Part shown: one piece after another, positions 20,843-28,130 of the stretch | How the letters are laid out: every line of letters begins with the position of its first letter | Position numbering within the stretch: position 1 is the first letter of the stretch | Assembly: GCA_030068145.1 (NCBI GenBank) | Contig: JAPJBO010000046.1 | Location: 372,001 to 436,000, forward strand | From: Diplonema papillatum | Lineage: Eukaryota > Euglenozoa > Diplonemea > Diplonemida > Diplonemidae | DNA: 64,000 bases | Direction: 5' to 3' | Position numbers and translations under genes: made by a program | Notes under the pieces: generated by a model | What the model was told of the DNA's origin: nothing | Databases searched by the model: none | What the model saw: the letters and a program-made list of their open reading frames with translations, nothing else

Positions 20843-23565
20843 AAGAAGGACCACCTGTAACGACTGTTTTCGAGCGCGATCTCCGCCGTCGCGCGGTACG
20901 CGGTGGGCTTCTGCCCCTCGAAGGACAGGAGGAAGATCTGCTTCTGCTGCGGCTGCACGACGCCCAGCTCCGGGAACACGGTGAACGCGGGGCGGCGCCC
21001 CGGCGGGCTGAGCTCGCTGCCGCCGTCGGAGCCGTCGTCGTCGTCGTCGGCGGCGCCGGGCGCCGCGCGGAGCTGCGAGCGGCGCCGGCGGCGCCGCCGC
21101 TCGTCCTCGTCGACCTGCGACGTGCATGCGGCGACCCGCGCCCGGAAGGAGAACGGCGTGCCGCCCTCGTTCGAGACGCAGACGGTCTGGAAGGCCGTGT
21201 CCCCTACGTGCACGGGCGGGAATTCGACCTTGGCCGCCGACAGCGCCGACTTGACCGGGCACGGGCTCTCCGCGCCGGTGACGCATCGCAGCGCGAGGCA
21301 CGCGGGCGGGAAGCACAGGTTTTCAGGCACCAGCCGGAAGGACCGCATCGTCTTGAAGAACGCGTAGCACTCGAGCACCGCCTGCCGCGGCGCAGGGGTC
21401 CCGGCGATGAAAACCGGCCGGCTGGTGACCGTGAACGCCGCGGATCCGAACGCCGGCACGTCGAGCGTCGCCGGGGACACCTCGTACCGCGAGTTCTTCG
21501 CGAAGCACCAGATCGCTGTCGCCTTCGACGACGTGTGGTTGCAAACGGTGACCTCTCGCGACTCGCCTCCGCGGGCTCTGACTTCGCCGAAGTCGAGAAA
21601 CGCTTCGTTGAGGGTGAACGGCGAGAGCGAATCATCAGTAGCCTTCCGGAGGACGTCCTGCATCACGTTTTTGTTCGACAAGCTCGTCGACGGGCTGTTC
21701 GCGAGCCGGAGCGCTTCGAGCGCCGCGGCTTCGTGCGAGTCGGTGCCGACCGCGTTGCTTTCGATCTCGACGGCGAGCATCGCGGCGTGCCCTATCTCGT
21801 CCGCGTCCTCGCCCCCCCTCGACCCGCCGCTTCCGACCTGCGAAAATGCGTCGGCGGCGTCGGCGTCGGACCCCGGTGCCTCCGCCAGGTCGAAGGCTGC
21901 GTCTTTTTCGGCGGGCGCCGCCGGCGAAGCGGCGCCCCGTTCACTGCCGTCGCCAGGCGCCACGCCCTGCTCCGGCAGGAGCCCGAGCTTCGAGAGCATT
22001 CCGACGGCTTCTTCGGGCGTCAGCTTCGCGAGGCCGACGCGCTCGCGCGCCCGCATTTGGTGGACGTGGCGCAGCTGGATCGGCGGCGGGCGCGACTTGG
22101 CCGAGACGCAGGTGCCCATGCAGTCGATCCACAGCGGCTGGGCCGCGCCGACGGCGAGGACGTAGATCCTCTTGTAGTAGTTGCACGCCTCGCTCGGGAC
22201 GAACTCGATGGTGAGGTTGACCGTCGTCGCAGCGGGGATCACGCCCTGGTGCGGAGCGCACCGGAAGACGATGCCGGGGCCGTTGTTCACGACCTGGAAC
22301 GTCGCGGGATGGGGCGAGCTGTTCGCGATCATCACCACCTTCTGCCGCGGCGCGCTCGTGCTCGCGATGTCCTGGTCACCGAAGTGGATCGACCGCGTCG
22401 AGATGCTCAAGTCCGGCCCCACCCCTGTTCCGCAGCAGTTCAGCTTCACGTCCGCGCCCCCGACCGTCCGGACGGTGTAGTCGTTCAACGTGTACAGCCC
22501 ACACGACAGCGGAGCGTACGTCACCTTGACACACGCGCTTCCGTCCGGCTGGATCACGCCGGACAGCGGTGAGAATGAAAACGGGTCCCCGGGGGTGCGG
22601 TCGGGTTTTTCGATGACCCAGTTCGCGCGGACCTGCGACGGGTTCTTCAGGATCAGCTTCTTCTCGGCGGTCACGCCGAGGTAGACCTCGCCGAAGTCGA
22701 AGACGCCGGCGGACGCGCGGACGAACGGGTACTTCCCGACGCCGGACAGCTTCAGCACGCGGGTCTTGTCGCCGAACCGCAGCACGGCCGCCGCGACGAA
22801 GACCGACGCGGCGAGCGGGCGGAACGACACCGTCGCAAGCGTCGACTCGCCGGCCTGCAGGCTGCCCGCCGCCGGGGCCACCGAGAACGGCAGCTGCCCC
22901 TCTGCGGCGCCGCTCGGAACGTCCCAAGCGAAGTTCACGGGCAGGGTTCCCGTGTTCGACACGCGGATGGTCTTGTCGGTGTTCAGCTGCACCGGGCTCA
23001 TGCCGAAGTCGTGCTTTTCGGGGACCGACATGGCCGTGTACGGGATCAACGCCTCGAGATCCACGAAGAACGAGCCTTTATCGGTGACGATTTCGACCGA
23101 GTCTGTGAAGGGCGCGAGGCGGGTCGGCCGGAAGCTGACTCGAATGCTGCAGCGCATGCCGCTGCTGAGGGTGATGGGCTCCGGGAATTCGAGGAAAAAG
23201 ACCGCTTTCTGCTGCGGCAGCTTGTACTGGAGGACTTGCAGCTTCGGCCGGCAGTTGGTGAGGTCGATCGAGGCGACGTACTCGCCGCCCGGCGCCCAGT
23301 TCTTCCACGTGACCTTGTCCAGGCAGTCGACGCCGAAGCGCGCCTTGCGCTCCTCCCGCTTCTCGCCACGCGACTTGGCGTGCGGCTCGTCCTCGCGGTT
23401 GTCGGCGCCGGCAGCCGTCGTCCCGCGGGCGGCCTTCGCGTCCGCCTTCATCGAGGCGGGCCCCGTCGCAGTCAGCAGCGCCTTCCGCGTCGTCCTCCGA
23501 GCCCCTGACTTCTTCTCGGGCGGCGGCACCACGGCCGGAGGCCGCGACCAGACGGGCTCCGCCAT
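5108..23565 (-). CDS. CFAP65: CFAP65-like cilia/flagella-associated protein, five exons, ~1,912 aa
   Basis: Exons 23565-20855, 20088-17940, 17036-16800, 6468-6322 and 5602-5108 join with matching phases (2, 0, 0, 0) into about 1,912 codons, close to the family's usual length of roughly 1,900. What is seen: a basic N-terminus; a W-x-x-W-x-PGGEYV segment opening the first of many ASH/MSP-type Ig-like beta domains; repeated FRP and GVIQP-type turns; an MSP-like segment near the end of exon 2; and two C-terminal amphipathic segments (EIMLEVVHDPLIEQ, FLEEVLDTLVFDVLQESI). Known of the family: CFAP65/FAP65 is an axonemal protein of the central-pair C2a projection in algae and is needed for sperm flagella in mammals. 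Alternatives are another ASH-rich protein such as CFAP47 or HYDIN, but both are much longer. Intron 3 is 10.3 kb, so an extra small exon could have been missed there. Confidence 0.72.
5603..6321 (-). other. CFAP65-like intron 4, filled by a 26-bp minisatellite
   Basis: A 719-bp intron with donor GTATAC (6321) and acceptor CCGCAG. About four fifths of it is the minisatellite array at 5645-6235. Confidence 0.7.
5645..6235. repeat. 26-bp minisatellite with 5-unit higher-order structure
   Basis: About 22 units of ACTCACTCCTGTACGCACTC plus TTCTCC or TTCTTT. Variants (TCC/TTT and GTACG/GTAAG) recur every five units, giving a 130-bp higher-order period visible at about 5870 and 6000. The right end decays. 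Confidence 0.9.
6322..6468 (-). CDS. CFAP65: CFAP65-like gene exon 4
   Basis: 49 codons in phase 0 between acceptor CACCCTCAG (AG at 6470-6469) and donor GTATAC. They encode AQDAYPCAYPEPVLTTLAGG, HPIAAEIDFAVGYLAEIMLE and VVHDPLIEQ. The frame joins both neighbours. The polypyrimidine tract upstream is weak, so the acceptor is the least certain of the gene. Confidence 0.6.
6913..7038 (-). mobile_element. SINE-like unit at the LINE 3' end
   Basis: On the minus strand: an A-run (7038-7024), then about 95 bp (GTTAACCCAAACAACTTCCG ... GTTGTCGTCGGG), then poly(A) (6928-6913). A nearly identical unit with the same limits lies at 12034-12155 and a diverged one at 38208-38290. It is either a SINE or the LINE's own 3' end plus a truncated relative. 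Confidence 0.7.
7179..10706 (-). CDS. LINE ORF2: APE endonuclease, reverse transcriptase, RNase H, zinc knuckle
   Basis: 1,175 residues. An EEP/APE endonuclease spans about 80-290, with the catalytic-type Glu in AVNE (110), GDFN (217-220), SLDRAFV and GSDH (276-279). The reverse transcriptase spans about 475-720 (GYRPIAIMP, VDVMAAFD at 571-578, RGVLQGSPLS at 626-635, YVDD at 655-658). RNase H spans about 878-992 with Asp883, Glu919, Asp945 and Asp989, the expected acidic set. A C-x2-C...H knuckle lies near 1120-1135 (CRRCCELATAEHVL). The enzyme would nick the target, prime and copy LINE RNA. The frame is open and all catalytic motifs are present. The first ~75 residues are Pro-rich and the start could be further in. 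Confidence 0.92.
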   Translation of the reverse strand: MLPQVQARIAPVTPCRTPPSQSNNLARPRVPCLSQPRPLTDPPGGANHAPPGSTPAPRQVLPLIIPAVRAHGFLPLERRILLLSCNASAKMCLERYFARLPAADLLAVNEIGREPTVFREYAARAGWAVVVIGVCPYSGDRPIARTAILVKRQSTVTVSQCYSGYGACSADLRIAGETLRVVSVYVPCHKRDVLVERLGEWIALRARECSTDLAVVGDFNPRTTPQVERRMRQEHVQELVRSRTTFSRSNANSSLDRAFVPRRSRWSLDFIRFTGGSDHAILALSFDKYMRRPPAMGYPAARQSLHQATFPELLDALDASAAAPPPQPRGTKTARLQKALHRRMVARGEADVEQRRRLNAEIRCIRRKLDVLAPLRKSPNLAAPYQPPLLENPEDFTSFLRKKYASDVPQPPVLLPRNANPIAISPDDIREAAKAVRPTARTSDFSPKFLLKMEDEAIAATSVELSRWVREGVPERQRVAWVFLFWKGKMLRASDPRGYRPIAIMPLFAKLLHTAVYLKMRPLVLEYVKRCGFQYGCGQRSGAAQVALFAKEWLESDVASNEDDEHLLLLVDVMAAFDSIPHGRLIETVGRRLGPEWAITIARVIENQAVTIAHHEGFTAPVALNRGVLQGSPLSVLLFIVYTCEPPAEADARMYVDDLVARTTRARLPYTFGRVQNWANSKGLELEEKKVVVVAKSSFEWSSNPVRETVDKAVLLGVCIHAKRHAGGCENGAKKLERVARLVDYTNSHLYRSTRRRCAFYTTHVLPTLSMHSLSTCFDPRAPKLTAAQSSLLPKHRYSRGIKEFAGCKDGYACQTVESYASMQQTRAYLAFKRDGVGDDLPTKGFRRRAPRETAEGASLLAQTVKLVNSQCRGTRNTVVASDGGFVEEEARGSVGVSIGAKKIGAVLRGTVTSSTDAELAAMLLLATALRICGVLANQLVWYCDSQAAIQRVQRRRIGDPVAECLGEYAECLRWSKGHAENQHINRADEAASITLREGTPALDVEHLHWRNGEKAVCCFAAGNFPQLEGPAEYVRRVCQYGRAKTATRAIRQMATGKTTRGSTLRALETVPGAVDLLLAIVRRSILPKGTRVQCRRCCELATAEHVLLADDDTHNEVSDIRSATTRRPPVVKELLEDFALKHGPAVLHVARRVKALCDDPLAARWSTLITTYSV
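10859..12022 (-). CDS. LINE ORF1: RNA-binding-type protein
   Basis: 387 residues from ATG at 12022. There is no clear zinc knuckle. Residues about 60-240 look globular. The C-terminal third is disordered with GGGGGT and RGRGGRGRGG runs, an RGG-type RNA-binding tail. ORF1 proteins of this LINE group coat the transcript. It stops 152 bp before ORF2, so ORF2 needs reinitiation or internal initiation. ORF1 function is inferred from position and composition. Confidence 0.8.
   Translation of the reverse strand: MPSEGELLEFEGKDVAALLVDVWSLCGERSDVGAAIDEIRQVTQVGRVTHAGGYYKGNCVKLLELAPDVDRKTVVKAAAARGFSLHPAPWVFEGPGGVELEAFQRKEARSDKTANPPNDILVAAEKAGVHVEMVRASASGYRLFADNATEAGILKLAEYLDSASIALKKDGVFVRSREQTRREKDRYWDRIQAEYGVVGVDRFLGEYEVRMIMGEMGIFDGWEVEPVYGMGKGKNGFVIRGLSDDQEAALQRAEYRIMGRKLQFGKLANIVEAEADSSAEVVRRGGGGGTPRSDEMELLSDGETGPAAEKGGETRQGRGVALEAEPAGTQQRGRGGRGRGGKTGRVAADAAPATPAPKRMLEPGEGSGATPPAVRTRTESDPDGGSY
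12034..12155 (-). mobile_element. SINE-like unit at the LINE 5' end
   Basis: On the minus strand: A-run, GTTAACCCAAACAGCTTCCG ... GTTGTCGTCGGG, poly(A) (12051-12034), immediately followed by the LINE 5' end. About 95% identical by eye to 6913-7038. Confidence 0.75.
12189..13386. mobile_element. DNA transposon with ~170-bp terminal inverted repeats
   Basis: The arms at 12189-12360 and 13195-13386 are inverse copies, about 85% identical by eye (shared GACGGAAAGC, CCCTGCACCTAGGTCCCAAA, GATCAAGCTCTGTG). Between them lies a minus-strand ORF with two C2H2-like zinc fingers. No transposase core was recognised. It may be a foldback-type or non-autonomous element carrying a DNA-binding domain. Confidence 0.75.
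12380..12889 (-). CDS. Zinc-finger ORF inside the TIR element
   Basis: 169 residues. The part from about 55 to 135 contains C-x2-C...H clusters (FCCMCRKTGFSSIRGLY...AYH; CPFCNKHVGTLGFRQHLLYV followed by H), resembling two C2H2 or BED-like fingers of transposon proteins. The N-terminal ~15 residues and the Pro-rich C-terminus, which overlaps the TIR, look non-coding. Its place between two inverted arms argues for a transposon gene rather than a CFAP65 exon. Confidence 0.5.
   Translation of the reverse strand: MLVLTTRPPKSWTRLRNVGFSEHSGKKTGWGQKYFGSPQDEGAILKACVCRETGKHRGVFAEAEDSTEEAVFCCMCRKTGFSSIRGLYAQYDAYHRPPYTRVKQNCPFCNKHVGTLGFRQHLLYVHPKKLIRKPVLCASNLLFPKGTETHLPFFPRFVVPLSLWDPRVN
13568..13690 (-). 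repeat. GGATTTGCGGGTGT repeat family, copy 1
   Basis: Read on the minus strand: CACTGGATTTG(C)CGGTGT units, then CCCCCAACCGATGCTGGAGCA and CACCGTG, abutting the palindrome TACTCGTCATATGACAAG. Related copies are at 15620-16010 and 47880-48060. Confidence 0.7.
13800..15080 (+). pseudogene. Decayed LINE reverse transcriptase
   Basis: Plus-strand pieces of a non-LTR RT in several frames: LPKPGKDHSVPLGYRPISLT near 14287, VFHLARAFDTVDHARLENQM near 14515, RWVESFLKDRNSIV near 14600, LFLLYIDDLGDD and ASPFADDVGAVATG near 14705-14800. The order and spacing match RT motifs of a jockey/CR1/I-type LINE. Stops and frame changes interrupt it several times, so it is dead and clearly older than the intact LINE nearby. 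Confidence 0.75.
15620..16010 (+). repeat. GGATTTGCGGGTGT repeat family, copy 2, with an amplified palindrome
   Basis: At least six CACACTGGATTTGCGGGTGT units, then CTCCCCCATCGGGTGCTGGA and GCACACCGTG. Three tandem copies of ACTTGTCATATGACAAGT-type palindromes joined by ACATACTTGTCATCTGT follow to 16001. Confidence 0.75.
16800..17036 (-). CDS. CFAP65: CFAP65-like gene exon 3
   Basis: 79 codons, phase 0 at both ends, between acceptor CACTTCTGCAG (AG at 17038-17037) and donor GTCTGC. It encodes PPLRYQTTTQLRRTMQDLLE, AADPEVMDENSDELKWMDVP and so on to ESHFFPTMAVYKQ. The segment is charged and helical. It lies between the MSP-like domain of exon 2 and the amphipathic C-terminal exons. Confidence 0.65.
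17037..17939 (-). other. CFAP65-like intron 2, whose 5' end is an R1 repeat
   Basis: A 903-bp intron. On the minus strand the exon ends CAG and the intron opens GTTTTGCTTTTTC, the reversed A-rich tail of R1 copy 2, so repeat and intron share a boundary. The rest (17037-17710) shows no gene. Confidence 0.6.
17713..17939 (+). repeat. R1 interspersed repeat, copy 2
   Basis: AAATACTCGAGGGATTGCC to GGCAGTCTCCTCAAGCATTT plus tail TACAAAAGAAAAAGCAAAAC. Full length, in + orientation, antisense to CFAP65. Its tail ends at the 5' splice site. Confidence 0.85.
17940..20088 (-). CDS. CFAP65: CFAP65-like gene exon 2
   Basis: 2,149 bp (one base completing a codon plus 716 codons) from acceptor CATAACAG (AG at 20090-20089) to CAG at 17940. 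It opens with PLTLELIASAYTPSLILRND and encodes a chain of Ig-like beta domains: a VYLKPTGVGSTTCRSYSVEN strand pair, FRWEIPEHLARVVTVDP, a QIVDIKSASLRKSVLW core segment, and an MSP-like C-terminal block (FAFEWNTQGQTAEQ, HTGLIQPGGQAVCKFTM). Large antisense ORFs over the same DNA reflect GC-rich codon use and are not genes. Confidence 0.78.
20141..20239 (+). repeat. R1 interspersed repeat, copy 3 (5' half only)
   Basis: From TACTCGAGGGACTGCC to GTTGAACGCTTAC; the right half is missing. In CFAP65 intron 1, antisense to the gene. Confidence 0.8.
20791..20840. repeat. (CA)n microsatellite
   Basis: About 25 uninterrupted CA dinucleotides, 14 bp inside the 5' splice site of CFAP65 intron 1 (as (TG)n on the coding strand). 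Confidence 0.95.
20855..23565 (-). CDS. CFAP65: CFAP65-like gene exon 1 (start codon exon)
   Basis: 903 codons plus two bases. ATG at 23565 begins MAEPVWSRPPAVVPPPEKKS. Residues 1-75 are basic and disordered. VTWKNWAPGGEYVASIDLTN starts the first Ig-like domain (about 80-175). At least six similar domains follow with the recurring pattern FGEVYLG / FGDQDI / FGEVRAR, a buried Asn-rich turn and VSFRP-type strands. An acidic, Ala-rich linker (about 520-610) and a poly-Arg then poly-Asp insert (about 830-860) separate them. Upstream of the ATG is an R1 copy and then a satellite, so no longer N-terminus is likely. Confidence 0.8.
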
Positions 23566-23654
23566 GCCACGCTCGATCCTCTAGAGTGTCCTGTTTGGAG
23601 TACGTGCTGACAATATTCGTGCAAGGGACAGTGGGGCGCGGACGGAATGGTTCA

Positions 23655-23813
23655 AAATACTCGAGGGACTGCCATTTCGAAGGAGGCTAGAGGGGGAGGT
23701 AAACAATACAACTACAAAGTGGGTCTTGTTGCTGTTGAACGCTTACGCGAGATTTCGCAACGGGCAGTCCTCCTCAAGCATTTCCTGCAAAGCAGGTGCG
23801 TATACAGAAAAAA
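23655..23813 (+). repeat. R1 interspersed repeat, copy 4 (internally deleted)
   Basis: AAATACTCGAGGGACTGCC at the left and GGGCAGTCCTCCTCAAGCAT plus tail at the right; the middle from the GTTGAACGC box to the GATTTCGCAAC box is shortened by about 70 bp. It lies 90 bp upstream of the CFAP65 start, antisense. Confidence 0.8.
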
Positions 23814-23975
23814 AGCCTCTCGGTTGCAAGTTCAATCATGGCTCAACGCGTTTGCTGCCGACTGCCGAACAACGAGCAAGCAGGACCGCACACCCAGCAA
23901 TACTCAGCACTCCGGTGTGTGCGCAGTGTGCGCTGGTGCACCCCTCCACGTCGAGGGGCTTGTTACTGCCGTAGC

Positions 23976-25416
23976 ATGGCGGGAAAGGCCAGCGACAACT
24001 CTGGTGTTTTCTTTGCGGATGCTGAGCCGGAACCTGGTCTGGAGAAGCGCTCGCGGTATTGGGTCACGCTGTCAGCAACTCTTTCTGCCACCTCCCGGCT
24101 CCGTCCCTTCTTAGCTTCGGCTGAACTCAGGTTGCATAGCGCGTTTGTTTTGCTGCCGTAGCATGGCGGAAAAGGCCAGCGACAACTCTAGTGTTCTCTC
24201 TGCGGATGCTGAGCCGGAACCTGGTCTGGAGAAGTGCTCGCGGTATTGGGTCACGCTGTTAGCAACTCTTTCTGCCACCTCCCGGCTCCGTCCCTTCTTA
24301 GCTTCGGCTGAACTCAGGTTGCATAGCGCGTTTGCTTTGCTGCCGTAGCATGGCGGAAAAGGCCAGCGACAATTCTAGTGTTCTCTCTGCGGATGCTGAG
24401 CCGGAACCTGGTCTGGAGAAGTGCTCGCGGTATTGGGTCACGCTGTTAGCAACTCTTTCTGCCACCTCCCGGCTCCGTCCCTTCTTAGCTTCGGCTGAAC
24501 TCAGGTTGCATAGCGCGTTTGCTTTGCTGCCGTAGCATGGCGGGAAAGGCCAGCGACAACTCTAGTGTTCTCTCTGCGGATGCTGAGCCGGAACCTGGTC
24601 TGGAGAAGTGCTCGCGGTATTGGGTCACGCTGTTAGCAACTCTTTCTGCCACCTCCCGGCTCCGTCCCTTCTTAGCTTCGGCTGAACTCAGGTTGCATAG
24701 CGCGTTTGCTTTGCTGCCGTAGCATGGCGGGAAAGGCCAGCGACAACTCTAGTGTTCTCTCTGCGGATGCTGAGCCGGAACCTGGTCTGGAGAAGTGCTC
24801 GCGGTATTGGGTCACGCTGTTAGCAACTCTTTCTGCCACCTCCCGGCTCCGTCCCTTCTTAGCTTCGGCTGAACTCAGGTTGCATAGCGCGTTTGCTTTG
24901 CTGCCGTAGCATGGCGGGAAAGGCCAGCGACAACTCTAGTGTTCTCTCTGCGGATGCTGAGCCGGAACCTGGTCTGGAGAAGTGCTCGCGGTATTGGGTC
25001 ACGCTGTTAGCAACTCTTTCTGCCACCTCCCGGCTCCGTCCCTTCTTAGCTTCGGCTGAACTCAGGTTGCATTTTGCTGCCGTAGCATGCCGGAAAAGGC
25101 CAGCGACAATTCTAGTGTTCTCTCTGCGGATGCTGAGCCGGAACCTGGTCTGGAGAAGTGCTCGCGGTATTGGGTCACGCTGTTAGCAACTCTTTCTGCC
25201 ACCTCCCGGCTCCGTCCCTTCTTAGCTTCGGCTGAACTCAGGTTGCATAGCGCGTTTGCTTTGCTGCCGTAGCATGGCGGGAAAGGCCAGCGACAATTCT
25301 AGTGTTCTCTCTGCGGATGCTGAGCCGGAACCGGCCTGGAGAAGTGCTCGCGACATTGGGCCACGCCTTTAGCAACTCTTTCCAGCCATCTCCCGGCTCC
25401 GTCCCTTCATAGTTTC
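23976..25416 (+). repeat. 187-bp satellite array, about 7.7 units
   Basis: Head-to-tail units of 187 bp (ATGGCGGAAAAGGCCAGCGA ... GCTTTGCTGCCGTAGC). One unit near 25070 is 11 bp shorter; the two end units are most diverged, the inner ones differ by only a few bases. Each unit has an ORF of about 61 codons. Since 187 is not a multiple of three, the units cannot form one long protein. Confidence 0.95.
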
Positions 25417-25789
25417 GTGTTGTCCCAACACGACGCTAACCCGGGGGACCGTCGGCGATGCCCGGCTTGCAAAAAGCGAGGGGGAGGGGGTTTGAAAAGC
25501 TGCGCTGTTGGAGCCAGAAAACGCTTGTCTTGTCTGCACTGTGCACGGAGAAAGAGGGGTTCGGTAAGCCGACGCGTTTGCAACTACCTCGCGGAAACGA
25601 GATACGACGCGCGGCGGCGTAGGGAAGAGTTGGAAGATCGAACAATGCTATAATATCGGAATCATCAATGGGACGGCATGATTCTTCCCATCGCAACACA
25701 CGAACGGATGAGCCTTCTTTGCGGGAACCCGTCGAGAAGTCAGAAAAGATGCAAAGATGCGCCCCCGGCGCATACCCGATATCTTTTTG

Positions 25790-25925
25790 ACGGAGGCCGG
25801 AGGGAAGGAAAAACAAACGTAGATTTACCTGTGTTTCATATGCGGGTCACTTCAGCACACCATTTCCGTAATTCGCTGGCGGCCTCTCCGCAGCGTCTCC
25901 TACAAAGCAGGCCTGTCGCTAAATC
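25790..25925 (+). repeat. R1 fragment (right half)
   Basis: Diverged match to the R1 middle and right end (GATTTACCTGTGTTTCAT ... CTCCTACAAAGCAGG). Same + orientation as all other copies. Confidence 0.55.
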
Positions 25926-26067
25926 AAATTTCCACCCGTTCATGGGGTAGAAAAAAAGACAGGCGCCTCGTTTTGTTTGTGCGTGCCGGTTGATCGTTTT
26001 CCCACTTGTATTTACTGTTTGCTTCTGTTTATGAACCCGGGTTACCAAGGTGAAGAAACCCTTGTGG

Positions 26068-26300
26068 GAAATACTCGAGGAGCTACCTTGTGCGTGTTTC
26101 GAAGGAGGCTAGAGTGGGAGAAACAATACAACTACAAAGCGGGTGCTTTTTGTTGAACGCCCGCCACTAAGCCCAGATGTTTCTCTGTTTTGTGTGGGCG
26201 GCTATCGGCATGCTGATGAGTACCGCACTATTTGCGATTTCGCAACTGGCAGCCTCCTCAAGTATTTCCTACAAAGCAGGTGTTCTTACAAAGAAGAAAC
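26068..26300 (+). repeat. R1 interspersed repeat, copy 5
   Basis: GGAAATACTCGAGGAGCTAC to GGCAGCCTCCTCAAGTATTT and CCTACAAAGCAGG, with the inverted ends extended to about 21 bp. It carries part of the internal GGCATGCTGATGAGTACC segment of the long R1 form. Confidence 0.85.
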
Positions 26301-26924
26301 ATCTGTCAAAATGCAAGAGTGTTTTGTCACTTCAATGGGGAAGCCGGGTGTAATTGCAAGGTTTCCCGACTCTCCGGCTCATCAGCAGCAAACACTGGTC
26401 CTTTGTGCCCTGGGGGCGGGGTGGTGTGCGGACACCAGCTTGATTCTGACTTCTTCGATAGAAAGGATATGGGGCTGGGGGCGGGCGGGGTCGGCGGAAT
26501 ACACGATGGAGACCACTGTGTATGCGAAGACCCGTCAATTACTCGTACGGCTCCGCGACCAAAAACGCTAGGTCGAGGGCGCAGGAATACGCACGCAGGG
26601 ACGCAACACGAACGCAGGAAACTACACGCAGGACGTCGTAAGATGTGCTGGAAACGAAAAAGAAGGAGAAAGGGAGAGGGAGAGTTGGGGTAGAGTGCAG
26701 GAACCATCTCTCCGAGGAGCTTCCGGTCGCTCTACACTACCGCCCGTACCTTGAAGGTTAAAAAGGTAAAGAGACTCTCTTTATACCACGGGACCTCCAT
26801 TCTCACCGCTCTCAGCTGGTCTCGTTCCACGCTGCGCTCGAAAAAACGCGGGTTGTCCTTCATGTTGACGTGACCCCTTTCGAGTACGCACCTGGTCAGA
26901 CATATCACTTTAAAAAATTATTAT

Positions 26925-27032
26925 GGTGCTTTATTTTGTTTGTGCGCACTAGCGGAACTCACCTGCTTTGGTAAGTTTCATGTAGTACGCTGCCAACTAC
27001 TAATTCTTAGTACCAACAATGCATTGTTAACA
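26925..27032 (+). repeat. Dispersed repeat pair, copy 1
   Basis: About 108 bp (TTTGTTTGTGCGCACTAGCG ... GTACCAACAATG) nearly identical to 63494-63602, same orientation. Confidence 0.8.
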
Positions 27033-27361
27033 AAAGAGTTCACGCATCGGAGGCACCAAGCCTGGAGTCATCAATTATTGGTGCCTGGGTTCTGAACAGT
27101 GTACCGGCGAGCCCTTGTTAAAGTACGCTACAGATTATCCGTTTTCTGTACCAGAAAGGACAGCCCCGACACGCAAAAGCAAACAACGATGCCAAGGACG
27201 GCGAAGGGAACCCAGTAAACCTATTTTTCGAGACTGGAGGTCCTATGAACATGCAATGTGAATAGCCTCTATTCGAGCCAACCCCACTTTTCTCTACTGT
27301 ATTGTTTTGGACTGGATAATATTGCGGATATAACTTTTCTCCCGTCTGCCAGTAGGCAGGG

Positions 27362-27430
27362 GCGTGGCAGAGTGAGCGGGTGACGGCCTTCAGGCCAGTA
27401 GGCCTGGGTTCGAATCCCGCCCTTGACATT
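27362..27430 (+). other. tRNA-like sequence (tRNA-Leu-like remnant or SINE head)
   Basis: TGGCAGAGTGAGCGGG fits an A box and GGTTCGAATCC is a perfect Pol III B box about 45 bp away; a T-run follows at 27428-27432. The anticodon arm and acceptor stem do not fold canonically, so I do not call a functional tRNA. Confidence 0.55.
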
Positions 27431-27539
27431 TTTCCGGTCGAAGATTGTTTTCGAGGTTTGTTGCGTTTCGGGGTCAAATGTGCCCGAAAATTGCGTTTTT
27501 GCCGGAGTTTCTCAGTATCTCGCGGTATTTGAGCTTGCC

Positions 27540-28130
27540 ATCACAGGCCAAACTTGCTACGAGAACCGAACTTTGCTTCACCAGAACTCAGCTTCGCGCG
27601 ATTTTTGCTTCGTCCGAACTCAGCTGCCCCCGTACCAGAATTTAGCATCGCCCGAACTTTGCTTCGCCAGAACTTAACTTCGCCCGAGCGTTGCTTCGCC
27701 CGAACTCAGCTGCGCCCGAACTTTGCTTCACCAGAACTTAGCTCCGCCCGAACTTAGCATCACTCGAACTTATTATCGTCTGAACTGAGCTTCACCAGAA
27801 CTTAGCTCCGCCCGAACTTTTGCTTCGCCGGGGGGCGGCGGGGGGGGCGCCCACCCGGGTACCAGCGCCAAACTTTTCCCGCACTCGGTGGGTCGGGGGG
27901 GGTCCGGGGGGGGTGTCCCCCCCCGGGCACGAGCACCGACCTTGGCTTCACCCGGACTTTACCACCCTGGCCGAACTTCGCTTCGTGCCCGAACTGTTTT
28001 TTAGTACCAGCGCAGCCTGAGCGCTTAGCAACGCCCGAACTTAGCATCACTCGAACTTAGCTTCACCAGCATTGCCCGAACTTAGCTTCGCCCGAACTTT
28101 ACTGTTCCCCGAACTTTAACTGCTGCCTCC
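27540..28130 (+). repeat. Degenerate 16-18-bp tandem array (GAACTTAGCTTCGCCC)
   Basis: More than 20 imperfect copies of CCGAACTT(A/T)GCTTC(G/A)CC, broken by a G-rich insert at 27828-27925. An old, decayed minisatellite; the small ORFs in it are by-products. Confidence 0.8.

Larger units (their letters stand above)
20089..20854 (-). other. CFAP65-like intron 1
   Basis: A 766-bp intron: donor GTGGTC just before a (TG)n run, acceptor CATAACAG. It contains a (CA)~25 tract and the 5' half of an R1 repeat. The remainder (20240-20785) has no recognisable feature. Confidence 0.65.

Noticed and set aside
18594-23584. Plus-strand ORFs of 250-600 codons opposite the CFAP65 exons
   Set aside because: Arg-rich antisense frames produced by GC-rich codon use; no domains, while the minus strand has clear Ig-like domains and splice-phase agreement.
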